Source: Diploscapter coronatus (taxonomy: Eukaryota > Nematoda > Chromadorea > Rhabditida > Rhabditidae). From it: DNA of 64,000 nt. A model generated the notes under the pieces. That model ran no database searches and was not told the origin of the DNA. It worked only from the letters and a program-made list of their open reading frames with translations. The first letter of the stretch is position 1; every line of letters begins with the position of its first letter. Location of the stretch: positions 77,949,249 to 78,013,248 of the forward strand of contig OZ038423.1 in the NCBI GenBank assembly GCA_964036155.1, written 5' to 3'. Position numbers and translations under genes: made by a program. Below, one piece after another: positions 51,714 to 62,710 of the stretch.

Positions 51714-53631
51714 ATGATTCGAGACGACGTGCTGCTGGTGTTTCGTCGCTGGCACTTCGCTTTGCATGACGACTGGCTCGATTCCGTCCTCGCCTTCCTA
51801 GATCGACACAATTTTCTGTCCATTATGGTTAGAGACAATTAGACAGCTTTCCTATTTCCCTCAAAATCAACAAATTTTGCACATTCTGAGAAAGTTTCTG
51901 CCTGACTTCTCAAAGCAATCTGCAAATCATCCAGCAGAAAAAAGTACCGCATTGAAAGAGAAAAAGCATGTCTTCTTTCTATCTCAAAAAGGTGCGCTTT
52001 CTTCTGCATCGATTGCGGGTCGAGTTTTGAGATGTTCGGTTTTTGTCGAAATCATTGAATTTTTCTTTGAGATGCGATAAAATTGCCTGCAGATTGTTCG
52101 TGAGACTTTAAATTTTTTAAATTTCAAGAACATCATTTTCAGTATTTGTCAAAATTTTACAAAATGTCATGAAATTTGATGACAATGATTCCAAAAACCC
52201 GTTTGCAGACCTCACTGGACCGAGTGGTTGCATTGGTATTTGAGCAGTTACTGCTATCAGATTTGTCGCACTCCCTGTCCTGCGGCTCGCTCTCCCAGTT
52301 CAACTTCAACCCCGCCACTCCAAAACTCGTCATCCGGTGTCCACTCATCTTCCAGGCACGTATTTGTTCCCAGATAAAAAAAATCGTTTTTCTTCTGAAG
52401 ATCTTTAAATTCGAGAACTGTCTCAAGTTGAATTTTATAATTTTGGGAAAATAACGGAATGATTCTTTCTATGATCGTTTCAATGAAGAACTTTATTTTT
52501 GAGCATTTTGAATTGTTTGAAATCCGTAATTTTTCAGGTGAAAGGCGTGAAGGACATCCGACAATCCGAATATTCGCGATCGAAGAACGAGAAGAACGCA
52601 GAGGATCAGACGGATTTCGAGAGCGTCATGGAAATCGACAGGGGAGACGACTACAATGTGAGTTTTCCTGTAGACAATACAAATTTTCATGAAAACAACG
52701 AAATTTGATTGCAGAAGTAAAATTACTGCATTCTCAAATTTCTAAGGTTCTCTGCCATTTCGAAAATCTCCACATGTTTTCCTGATAATTCGTAATTTTG
52801 GAAAGTTGCTATTTATCCTACAAGATTTCCGGACTCCCAAGCTTTTAGCAAGAGTGTCATCTTTAAGAATGGCTTGTCAGAAAGGAAAGATTGTATTTTT
52901 GGAAGGAATAACAGTTGGATATAATCATCAAAAAGTGCAGTCTTTCAAAGAAGCCTTAAGAAAAATGGAAAACATTTGGATAAGATGATTTATTCTTGAT
53001 ATTCGTTGCAGACTTCCACTCGAGTGCTGCGCCTGCTGCTGGACGACGGCGAGAGGACGGTGTGCGGCTTCGAACAGTGTCTGCTGCCTCTGCCCACCCA
53101 CTGTCTGTTCCCTCCAATCGGCTCCAAACTCCTCCTCCTCCCTCCCACTCTCTGCAGAAATGGCATCCTCTTTCTCACTCCCAGAAATTTCCAATTTCTT
53201 AGTGAGTCTGGAACATTTTTATTAACGAACAATAGATAAGAAAGGTCATATTTGAAAAGATTGGCAGACTTGGAATATTTTCCCTTTCTAAAAAGACAGA
53301 ATATTGGGCATTCTGGTAATACGAACAGTCCTCTTGATGAATCTTGTAAGTTAAGCCATAGGAAACATCTGCGAATTTCATTTCTTGAGAAATATTAAAC
53401 TCTAACATTCATTTCTTGTAGAACACTGAAACATTCAACATTCAGTATCTCGTGAATATTTATCCAAAGATAGATTTTTCAGATGGTGAATGCAATCTGT
53501 CTCTTACCGCCCTCCCTTCCTCTTCTGTTCTGAGCAACTCCAAATCCATGTCCGATCAGCAGCCAGTCGATCTCAATCAGGCAGGCAAAATCACGCGATT
53601 CCTCGTCAAAATGGACCCTAATCGAAATTAA
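51714..53631 (+). CDS. rmi-1: RMI1, RecQ-mediated genome instability protein 1, 5 exons, 239 aa
   Basis: Exons are 51714-51827, 52209-52355, 52538-52657, 53012-53201 and 53483-53631, all in phase. The N-terminal helical part has DDWLDSVLAFL and ALVFEQLLLSDL, matching the RMI1 pattern before its OB fold. The OB-fold part has VKGVKDIRQSEYS, then TRVLRLLLDDGERTV and GILFLTPRNFQFL, equivalent to the conserved strands that bind topoisomerase III. The family stabilises the BLM-Top3-RMI complex that dissolves double Holliday junctions in the nucleus. At 239 residues it is the short form (DUF1767 plus OB1), without the C-terminal OB domain of vertebrate RMI1. Intron 2 has a GC donor (CAG|gcacgt), fixed by phase. 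Confidence 0.85.
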
Positions 53632-53648
53632 GCAGATTGCATTTCGAC

Positions 53649-53654
53649 AATAAA
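53649..53654 (+). terminator. Polyadenylation signal of RMI1
   Basis: AATAAA lies 18 bases after the RMI1 stop codon. A second AATAAA occurs near 53749. Confidence 0.5.
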
Positions 53655-54382
53655 TTTGTGGTTCTGTGAAATTCTGTAATAATCTGTTGTAATTTAATCA
53701 AAATTCACTTCTGTGTGCAATCTTAGCATTAATGCCTAAAATAGTTTTGAATAAAGGGACAAATTTCTCGAATTCTCATTTGCTCGTTGAAACATCAATT
53801 TTATCGAACCGAATAACGTTGTAATCAAAGTCTTGTGAATGTGAACATAAACCCAGTTCGAAACTAGTAATTTTATTTGAAAAATTCGCTTGGGAATTTG
53901 GATATGGATAAAACCACCAATCCTTGAAATGCGATATAAAAACTCGTTAGTGTACCCGTCATGACTTACGTCAGTCTAAATCGAACTATTAGAGCAAATA
54001 TCTTAAAATCTTCAATTTGAAACGTGTTGGAAGCAGTGTACCATGATCACTTTGAAAATGCAGATTTGATTAATCTTACTTTTATTTGATATATACTGAA
54101 AACATAGTATCTGTAAACTATCATTATATTGTAATTTTAAATAGGTTAAACTTCAGTGATCAATTCGATCTATTAATATAATTATTTAAGAAAGTATTTC
54201 AATTAATAAAATTTTCTTGAATTAAAAATAAGCATGAGACCAAAGGTCGGAGCGAAGGAAAAATCCTGTTCTTGATCCCCTCTGAAGCCTGCTGCATATC
54301 CTCTACCATTTCGGCTTTAATCACCTAAACGTGAAGTCCACAATTCGTCTATTCCTAGTTTATTATACCAATTGATTCGTGA
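53655..54382. other. Intergenic, nothing recognised
   Basis: About 0.7 kb of AT-rich DNA between RMI1 and the C-type lectin. No gene, repeat or clear control element was seen. Confidence 0.5.
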
Positions 54383-55969
54383 ATGGGCATGTTAAAATCG
54401 ATAATAATCCTGTTATCATTGTTTAAGCTGGCTGAAAATTGCTTACAAACTCCAGACATGGATCTACCACCTGTCAGCTCTACAATAGTAACATCAAGTA
54501 ATGTTTCATATGAATTCGAAATTGAAATAATTTGCATTCGTGTTGTTGGAATCGATACTTTGAAGAAATAATATCATGTGGATTTGATCAATGGCACATT
54601 TAATTAGCTTTTATTTGGATTGAATTATTTGAAATGACAAATTTAAGGTCAGACAACAACAACAAAATCACCGACCACTAAAACGACAGAAGAGACGACA
54701 ACATCTACAACGACGCCTACAACTTCAACAACGACGACTACAACTTCAACTTCAACGACGACGACTACAACTTCAACGACAACGCCTACGACAACATCGT
54801 GCAGTGAGTAACATTACTAACTTAAACTTTTTCAAGTAATAGAAAAGAAACACAAACCACGTGATTTGGATATCTTTCTCAGCATTAGATAAGTCTATAT
54901 TTAATCTTCATCAGTATTCTTATTCGAGATATCTCGCTCAAATTAGTTCTTCCTGCCCTGACCTAATTTCAACCTGAAGTCTGATTCACTGATCAATTTA
55001 TGATCGAATCATCAAACAACTAATTTCAGTGTGTCCAACTGGATTTACTCTACTCATGGGCTCATGTTATACCGTAAGTAATTCGTTGATTTTTAGGCAG
55101 TAATTAAAAAAGACAAAAATAGAAGGTTCCTGGCCCGAAAATCACATTTGTCTATGCAGAATTGGGATGTCATAGCCTCTATCCCACCGCTCATCCACCA
55201 ATCATGGAAAGCATGGCTCAAAATGACGCACTGGTTGCCATGTATGGAAACGGGTTTTGGCTAGGAATCATGAGATATCCTGCTGGTGTAAGAAATATCA
55301 GATATATCCATCTAATTTTCTTTGTCATCGCGTTGTCTCGTAACGACGACATAAAAAATCATTTCCTGTTCAATTTTTCAAATTATTCCTCTTCTTCAGT
55401 TATAATTAGTAATAGATATATAAGGTAATACGAAGAAAATGGAGAGTGAGAGAGATAAGATCCTTTGCCGTTAAAGTAGAGGATAATGGCTTGTGAAAAA
55501 GGATTCTCGTTCAAAAATGATGATTCTTAGGTTATTGACAATATCGTTGTCTGCGATATTTCATATTTCAATTTCACTTATTCCTATTGACCGATAAGGT
55601 TCATTTTTCTATAATCAAAAACAATAAAATAAAAAGTCGATAACTAATCAAACTTTAGAACGCAGTAATGAGCATTACCGCATTTGTAAGCGTTGTTGAT
55701 GGCAGCCCTGTGACATATGAACAGTTTACTACTGGAGGTATGTTTTAAGTCATTTATTTTCACGATCTATTATTTAACAAGTGATTTTAAGAGCCCTTTA
55801 ATAACGGCGGGATGGAAAACTGCGTAACGGTAATCCATCTCTACAGAATAAAGAAAGTATTAAATTTCTTCAATGGTTTTAGGTAGAAGATATGAATCCT
55901 ACATGGAACGATGTGAACTGCGACTGGCTGGAATTCGCTGTATGTCAAAGTGATCTAATATGTACATAA
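54383..55969 (+). CDS. Secreted C-type lectin-like protein with Thr-rich linker, 7 exons, 226 aa
   Basis: Exons are 54383-54497, 54648-54803, 55030-55073, 55126-55287, 55659-55737, 55792-55829 and 55883-55969, all in phase. The N-terminus is a signal peptide (MLKSIIILLSLFKLAENC). Exon 2 encodes a mucin-like Thr/Ser/Pro run that is probably O-glycosylated. The C-type lectin domain spans roughly residues 91-226: CPTGFTLLMGSCY, FWLGI in place of the usual W-I-G-L, then GEPFNNGGMENCV and WNDVNCDWLEFAVC. The disulfide cysteines are present, but the calcium/sugar motif reads EPF where EPN is usual, so classical mannose binding is doubtful. Nematode proteins of this build are secreted and many respond to infection. 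That role is inferred here. Confidence 0.85.
54660..54803 (+). repeat. Thr-codon minisatellite in the lectin linker
   Basis: Imperfect repeats of acgacgactacaacttcaac encode the Thr/Ser tract. Such coding repeats vary readily in length. Confidence 0.6.
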
Positions 55970-56230
55970 GATACATAAGCATCAAATAATGAATTTATTG
56001 CCTTATCTATTAATTTTTCATGTGCTATTGGGATATGTTGCAGCAAAAGACAACTCGATGGCTTGAAATTGAATAAGGTTTATTTATTTAACGAAACTTA
56101 TTTACAATTAAAAGTGAAGGAAGAAGACATTTTGAGTTAAAAAATGTTGTTTTTGGGAAAGTGATTATAACGAAGAATACAAATTTTATCAGTCTGAGAT
56201 GCTTCCTGAGAGTGTTGGGCACTGCTCAAT

Positions 56231-56834
56231 TTAATTCTCCGCAGAATGGTGATTTTCCACGGAATTGTCAATTTCCGCCAAAAGGTGATCATCAACGACG
56301 TAGTCGATTTCCTCAGAATGCTTGCCATCAGATGGAGTGACACGACTTGGAGCGTATCTGGTTGGTCTTTTGACGGGCTTCTCCGGGAACTTGTTGATGG
56401 AAGTGACGCGAGATTGATCTACTTCGCGACAATGATGGCAATGGCAGATTCCGTGAGTGCATTGGCCACCGCGGCATCCCTAAATAACTCTGCATTATTC
56501 TGTAAACAACTTACGGAATTTAATACTTATTGAAAGGCATATGCAGATAGAAAAGTATCCAAAACACTGAATGAAGATTTGAATTTTTATCTTCGTTGAG
56601 GAAGGATAAGTTTGATAGCTTTAATCAAATTAAAATCTAGATATTCTCGATTTTTTAAAAGATTTCTTGTATTTCTACCATAGCATGACAAGCAGCATCA
56701 CATCTCACGTGACCGGTAATTCCGCATCTCTTTCCCTTTCCGCCTTTTCCTTTGCCTTTTCGACGCAGGTCTTCAGCCGAAGTCATTACCAGAATACAGG
56801 TCACGAATAAAGCAGCGACCGATTGGAACTTCAT
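56231..56834 (-). CDS. ABF-like CS-alpha-beta defensin with long acidic tail, 2 exons, 134 aa
   Basis: Exons 56679-56834 and 56231-56479 join in phase 0. A signal peptide (KFQSVAALFVTCILVMTSA) is followed by a basic Lys/Gly-rich stretch (KGKGKGGKGKR) and then an eight-cysteine region: RCGITGHVRCDAACHAMG continues into CRGGQCTHGICHCHHC. The Cys-x3-Cys and Cys-x-Cys pairs are the CS-alpha-beta signature, and eight cysteines ending C-x-C-x2-C match nematode antibacterial factors (ABF/ASABF). The intron falls inside the defensin domain. A further 66 or so residues without cysteine follow, first Pro/Arg- and then acidic/His-rich, which is unusual for the family. The likely role is a secreted antimicrobial effector. 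Activity and processing are inference. Confidence 0.75.
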
Positions 56835-57528
56835 TTTTAAAGATTTTTAGGAGAATTGAGAGAATATTAGACGATTTCAGAGTGGATTGACGCTGAGGAT
56901 ATTGGTAGGGCTTTTATAGCAATGGGAAAATTAGGCTGTCATCTTTTTTTTAGAGATATTTCCCTGGGTTTATCTAATATTATCACAGTAATTCTCTAGT
57001 TTTATGGGTGTCATATCTGATTATCTAGTTATGACGATAAATCACTTTTTAAATAATCTTATTTTTGAATGATAAATTCGTGACTGATACACTGAAGTTT
57101 GTTTTAGAATGGATGACTATCAAATATAGACTGTTCATTGCGATATGATAAGAAGTTCAGAATTTGTATTGCAATTTTGAAATTGGTAATTGAATAATGA
57201 TGATAAGTGGGTTCAAATTTTTTAATTATATAAATAAAATATCATTCAGAAAAAATTCAATTGCAATAATTGAAAAAAAAAACTGCTTTATTCGATAATT
57301 TATCATTTACAACGAACAAGATTCACTGATAAAATTGCAATTTTATTAGAGCATTTCCCAGAGTTGATGCAATTCGATCAATTTTTCACTGAAAACAACA
57401 GCAGTCGAGTTGGGGTTAGGCGGTCAGGGGCCGAGCTATTTTTCCACTTGCCCAATCCCATGTCTCTATCATTGACCTCATAGATAAAGGCACTCTTGTC
57501 ATTTTGCTGCATTAAACCTAGTCGCTGA
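56835..57528. other. Intergenic, divergent from the defensin and upstream of GH35
   Basis: About 0.7 kb that should hold the defensin promoter (left side) and the beta-galactosidase promoter (right side). No coding exon or repeat was recognised. Confidence 0.5.
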
Positions 57529-60500
57529 ATGCTACTTCTTTTGTTTTTTATTCCTATTCTCTTATTATTCCAGACATCTGAAAGGTTTCTAAATAATTGA
57601 ATTTGCCAATAAGCTTTATAATGATTTCAGCAAGACCTCCTTTGAGATAGATTACACGAACAATCAATTCTTGCTGGATGGGGAGCCTTTTCGTTACATT
57701 TCTGGATCGATCCACTATTTTCGAATCCACCCAAGTCTTTGGAGAGATAGGTTAATAAATTAGTTCTTTTTTTTTTATAAATTCCACTCTAAATCCAAAT
57801 CATACTATTTTAGACTCTATCGTGTGCGAGCTTTAGGCTTCAATGCAATCCAATATTACATTCCTTGGAACTTTCATGAGATCCAAGAAGGACAGTAAGC
57901 TAAAAATCGAAACTTCTTCAAGAAGAGACCAACTTTAGATACGACTTCTCCGGATGGAGAGATTTCGTGAATTTCACGCAAACCGCTCACGAACTTGGAA
58001 TGTGGACCCTTCTGAGGATCGGTATTGATGTTAGAAAACAGCGTATCAATTTATGAATTTTCCAGGACCCTACATTTGTGGTGAGTGGGAGAACGGCGGA
58101 TTGCCGTATTGGCTTATGAACAAAGCGGAAAATATCAAGATGAGAAGCGCTGATCGAGAGTAACTTTCTTGAAGACAACGTAGAATTTCTTTCTGTGAAT
58201 TTAAGCTTCACTACTGCCGTTCTGAAATGGTTCAGGGTGTTGCTTCCGAAGGTCAAGCCTTTGATGCGAAATAACGGGGGGCCAGGTATTTTGCCATCAT
58301 AAATGCGAGGAATTATCATTCGAGAAATTTTAGTTCTGATGGTACAAATCGAAAACGAGTATGGAATGTACGATGCTTGTGACAAGTAACCCTATCTTCA
58401 TTTTAAAACATCATTTGAAAAATTAGCAAATACACCGAATGGTTGCGGGACATAACACACGATATGCTGGGAGAAGTCGTTCTGTATACAAGTAATTTTT
58501 TAAAAATCTACATCCCCTATGAAATTTGATTGTTAGCCGATCCTGAATGGTCGTTGAAATGCGGCTACACGCCTGGAACTTACCCTACTATAGATTTCGG
58601 GCCGGATACGCCTGAGATGATAAACCACTATTTCGAAATGCAGATGAAATATGCTGTCAGAGGTGGGATTATTCATCTAAGGCGCGTTTATATATGTACT
58701 TTGCTCGTGCACGTTATTGTCTCTATGCTCTCTGATATTCTCTGATATGTACGTGTTCTCTATGTTTTTATCCTCGCTGGTTTCATCGTCGGCGTCTCAT
58801 GCACTTCTATGCTAGTTTTTGCTTACGAAAACATCCTCTTGTCTCGCTTCTCTTCACGTGCCACACTCTTGTGTGTTCGTGAGCAAAGTATAAACGCGTC
58901 TTTGTGAATATCCCAACTGAAAGTCTGATTTAGGACCCTTGGTGAATTCCGAGTTCTACGCCGGTTGGTTCACCCGTTGGGGCGTCCGCAATCAAACCCT
59001 CCCATCCACTGCTTCCATCATCAAATCGATACAGCGTATGTTAAACAGGCTATTTGGAAATCGCGAGACCACGAGACATAGGCGAAATAGTATAGGATTA
59101 GGGTAGGGTATAAGGGATGATAGGCTTTCTTTTGCATACTATCTCTCCATGCTTCGTGCCTTGCGGTTTCCAGTTGTCGCTAAAAAGATGAAAAATCACC
59201 ATTTTTCCCAAATTTTCTTTAGATATGTACGATGTCGGAGCGAATTTCAATTTCTACATGATACACGGAGGAACCAACTTCGGGTAGACTTGTTGGTCGA
59301 TCAGAAAACGTTCTATCTGATCTATTACATCTTATATCCGATCCGATCTAATGAATTTAAAGAAAAAACCAACCCAACCTGATCCGACCCAAATGATTTT
59401 TCAAGAATCGTGATCCTCTGCGATTTGACTTGTCGGATCGAATCGGGTCGGATCTAGCAAGTCTGTTTTAGGTTCTGGAACGGTGCTGAGCCGCAAGGAC
59501 CGGTATATTGAAATGAGGATTTTTGTCAATTGAATTGATCCTCAGGTAATTACATCGTATGACTACTTCGCGCCTATTTCCGAGGCTGGAGATATCACCG
59601 AGAAGTATCTAGCGATAAGAGATTTCATCAGCGGTATTCCTGACTGGAAGAACAAGCCACTCCCAGTCCCGAAGAACAGCAAGTAAATTAAAACTCGTTT
59701 TATAGCTATGAATTTGCAACATAGGAAGAAGGCGTATGGAAAGATAAAACTGAATAGGCCACGAAATAGCATTCGAGATATGTTTGAGAAGCATAGCGAT
59801 AGAAAGGGATGCACCACTTCGAAGTACCCACCAAATGCGGAGAAACTCAACGGATCGCTGGGATTCATAGCCTATGAAACGGTTCGATTTCGATTTAGAC
59901 AAAGCAATACAATTGGCCATCTTATCTAATATTATGAGAAAAATTTTACTATGCTATTCTTATTATTATCATCATCTCGATCACTTCCAAATAGGGTTTC
60001 GTCATTTCGTGACCTGTGCCCCTTACAAATAAGGCTGAAACGGAATTCCAACTCCGATTTTGATTACGAAAATTTGTGAAGATCTTCTCCTTCAGTTTCG
60101 ATTCTGAAAAATTTCGAGCGCCAATTACGTTTCAGACTTATCAAATATCCATTCCATCTCATTCCCACTTATAGACTGGACTTGGACTCAAGTTCAATTT
60201 ATATGTCTTGTAAGTAACTTACAAAGCTAAAATGATCTTGTAAGTTGCGCTGTAAGTAAATCTACAAGATTTGTAAATTGACTTACAAGGCACGTAAATT
60301 GAACTCGAGTCCAAGCCCTGATCATGATATGATCGTGTTTCGAGTTTAGACTGTGCAAAATGCCTGCGGTACTCTGTCGATTCCGAAGTTCAAAGACTTT
60401 GCATATGTTATAACCTCAGATACAAATGGTAGAGGAGAACGATATGAAGTACGATATTATTTCAGAGGAAATTATCGAATTATATTTTAGGGAACACTGA

Positions 60501-61731
60501 CTTACTCATTCAATGGCGTGCAAAAGCATGAGTTGAATATTACCAAATGCAGAAATGGAACGCAGCAACTGGTGATTCTTGTTGAAAATCAGGGCAGACA
60601 AAACTGGGAGACCATCAATGATCACAAAGTAATGAATCGTCAAATAATTTTTATGGAGTTTAGAGAAAAAAAACTATTTTCTCAAGTTATTTTTGACCAA
60701 AGATTGTAAAAATAGCATGGCAATTGGAATCCCATCTGAAAGTTCATTATTCTATTGACGGCAAAATATTTTAATAGAACACGTTTTTAGTGAAATTACA
60801 ACATTCATTCAGGGAATTATTGGCGATGTCTACCTGAATGGTCAAAAAGTGACTAATTGGAACAGTTGTGCACCTTGGATAAATTTCCCGTACGAAATCA
60901 ATACCGAAGAAAAATCGCAAGAGAAATCAGCATTAAAGCCGGTAAGGGCGTGTTCATACTTCGCTCACATCCACGTGAGCAAAAGGAAATAGCACTGAGG
61001 GTGAGAGAGGAAAAGAGCATGTGTTCTTTGCGTCTCTCACACTCGCGTCTTTTTTTTTCAACTCACGTGAGCGTGAGTGAAGTATGAATGCGCTCTAATG
61101 CTAGTTTTTTCATCATTATCTTACTTGACTGAAAGAGAATATTGCTTCAGAATGATTTATTGGAACCGTTTGGAGGTTTCTGGGCTGAGTTTGAAGTCGA
61201 CGAACCAGCCGATACGTTCTTGGACCCGAGTGGATGGGGAAAAGGAGTCGTCTTCATCAACAAATATCATAATATCGGTCGCTACTGGGTTACGCAAGGA
61301 CCTCAGGTTCCTTTATCCACTCAAAATAAAGGTTATCAAAAATGAAAGAGTGACTAGGAGAGTTCGAAAACATTCCGCAACTCCTCATTAGACACTCGAC
61401 TTTGTCGAAGGAATAAGAATAGATTGCACAATAGCATGCCCACTATTCTTGAATGATTGACCTCTTGCTCTGTGATAAAGAATAATCTATTTTCAAAATC
61501 ATGAGTAAATTTCCATTCCAGATCACCCTCTATGTGCCAGCTGCACTCTTGAAGAAAGGAACGAATCTAGTGGAGTTCATCGAGTTGGAACGACAGCCCA
61601 AATCGTGCATGAAGGAAAACAAATGCTTTATCACATTCGTGGACAAACCGATTTGGAACTTCGAAAATGTCACCGAAACTGACCAAATCGATCAGAGAAT
61701 GTTCCGACGCAAACACCAATATAGAATCTGA
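57529..61731 (+). CDS. Beta-galactosidase, glycoside hydrolase family 35, 19 exons, about 658 aa
   Basis: Exons are 57529-57584, 57631-57750, 57814-57894, 57939-58021, 58066-58159, 58206-58285, 58334-58385, 58427-58491, 58537-58662, 58935-59035, 59223-59283, 59472-59502, 59546-59682, 59725-59881, 60350-60448, 60491-60628, 60813-60941, 61151-61306 and 61522-61731. A signal peptide ([16 protein letters not shown]) precedes the barrel, which has [31 protein letters not shown] and [25 protein letters not shown] holds the acid/base Glu (about residue 180) and VNSEFYAGW the nucleophile (about 259). The C-terminal domains include [15 protein letters not shown]. It removes terminal beta-galactose from glycans in the lysosome, and its length is close to human GLB1 (677). 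As given, exon 10 is one base short at about 58978-58984 and breaks the frame there. Everything after it is open and conserved, so either it is a base error or the allele is damaged. Confidence 0.9.
58681..58900. mobile_element. PIF/Harbinger-like MITE in GH35 intron 9
   Basis: The ends ggcgcgtttatatatgtact and gagcaaagtataaacgcgtc form imperfect inverted repeats of the same type as 44393 and 60946. It fills most of the intron. Confidence 0.55.
59046..59182. mobile_element. Palindromic MITE in GH35 intron 10
   Basis: The arm ttggaaatcgcgagaccacg and the later tccatgcttcgtgccttgcg plus gtttccag are inverted relatives of the element at 27238. The core contains attagggtagggta. Confidence 0.55.
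60176..60320. repeat. Inverted repeat in GH35 intron 14
   Basis: The arm ggacttggactcaagttcaa pairs with aattgaactcgagtccaagc, and within it cttgtaagtaacttac repeats several times in both directions. It is a compact hairpin of about 145 bases. Confidence 0.65.
60946..61095. mobile_element. MITE with TAA target duplication at a GH35 splice donor
   Basis: The ends gggcgtgttcatacttcgct and gtgaagtatgaatgcgctc are inverted repeats flanked by TAA. The left TAA is part of the donor gtaagg of intron 17 (exon end 60941), so the element sits five bases inside the intron. Confidence 0.7.
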
Positions 61732-61745
61732 GATCTCAGATTACA

Positions 61746-62016
61746 CTATTCACGGCCTGTCAACATAACGTAAATTTGTGCATTGTCAAATTAAATTTTC
61801 CCTAAGGATTTCTTAGCAAACATTTTTTTCAAAAATCGAACCCATTTCTTATAGCGACAGGTCCCATCTATAAGAAATGGATTCAAGAATTTTGAAAAAA
61901 AATGCCCGGTAAGAAATCTTTAGGCGAAAAACAAAATTACAAAGAGGAAAATAGAGTGCATTAGAGAAATTAGAAAATTCAGCCCTATGCACCGCTTGAC
62001 AGACCGTGTTACGTTA
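61746..62016. mobile_element. Long inverted-repeat MITE 3' of GH35
   Basis: The outer arms cacggcctgtcaa and ttgacagaccgtg match with one mismatch. Inside, ttcttagcaaacattttttt pairs with aaaaaaaatgcccggtaagaa and aacccatttcttatag pairs with ctataagaaatgga. The remainder of 61732-62710 shows no gene I can support. Confidence 0.6.
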
Positions 62017-62710
62017 TGACTCTATTGCGAATGGATATTTTTTTTGTAAATTCAAAGTTGTAAATAAAAAGCGCAAGTGATATTCCCGATATGAAGATAG
62101 CCATAAAAGTTTTTTCCTCAAAATCTGATGGGTTAATCAAGCTTATAGCAAAAAAAACCGCATGAAACGAATCAGTGTAACCAAATATGTGAATTTTTGA
62201 AGACGACAACCTAGGCTCATATCTAATAGTGGGAAAGAAAAATCAGACAACTCTATAAATTGACTTATCATGTTGAGACTAAGCAAAATTGACGTACAGA
62301 TTTGATGATCAAACATTACAGTTGTTTCCAGTCCTAGGGAGGACGATCGCCAGAAAACCCTTGCGACCTATCCCCCGCATATTTTCTTCGTCTGACGAAA
62401 GTGCTCCCTAGGTCCGCTTCATATGTAGAATTACGTAGCTTTAATAATTTGAATTTTCAAGCAATGCGCTATAGATAGACAAAGATAATTACATAAGAAT
62501 TCTCATCGTTGATTTTTGACATTTTTAATTTCAGCTGTTTAATCAAAAATCTCCAATTTTTCAAAGTTCAGATAACAAAATATGCAAATAGATATAATGC
62601 TTTCATCGATTATTTAATAATACGCATTTAATTTGTATAGCTTTAAAGTTTAGGCATATCATTTATGCTTATTTTTGTTTAGTTATAGATTTCCTTAAAA
62701 TTTATTGTCA

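Noticed and set aside
52806..52988. 60-codon plus-strand frame in RMI1 intron 3
   Set aside because: The flanking exons join in phase without it, and it matches no part of the RMI1 fold.
62009..62209. Minus-strand hydrophobic frame resembling two membrane helices
   Set aside because: It lies at the edge of a MITE in AT-rich DNA and has no paired exons. Hydrophobic residues are expected from AT-rich codons.
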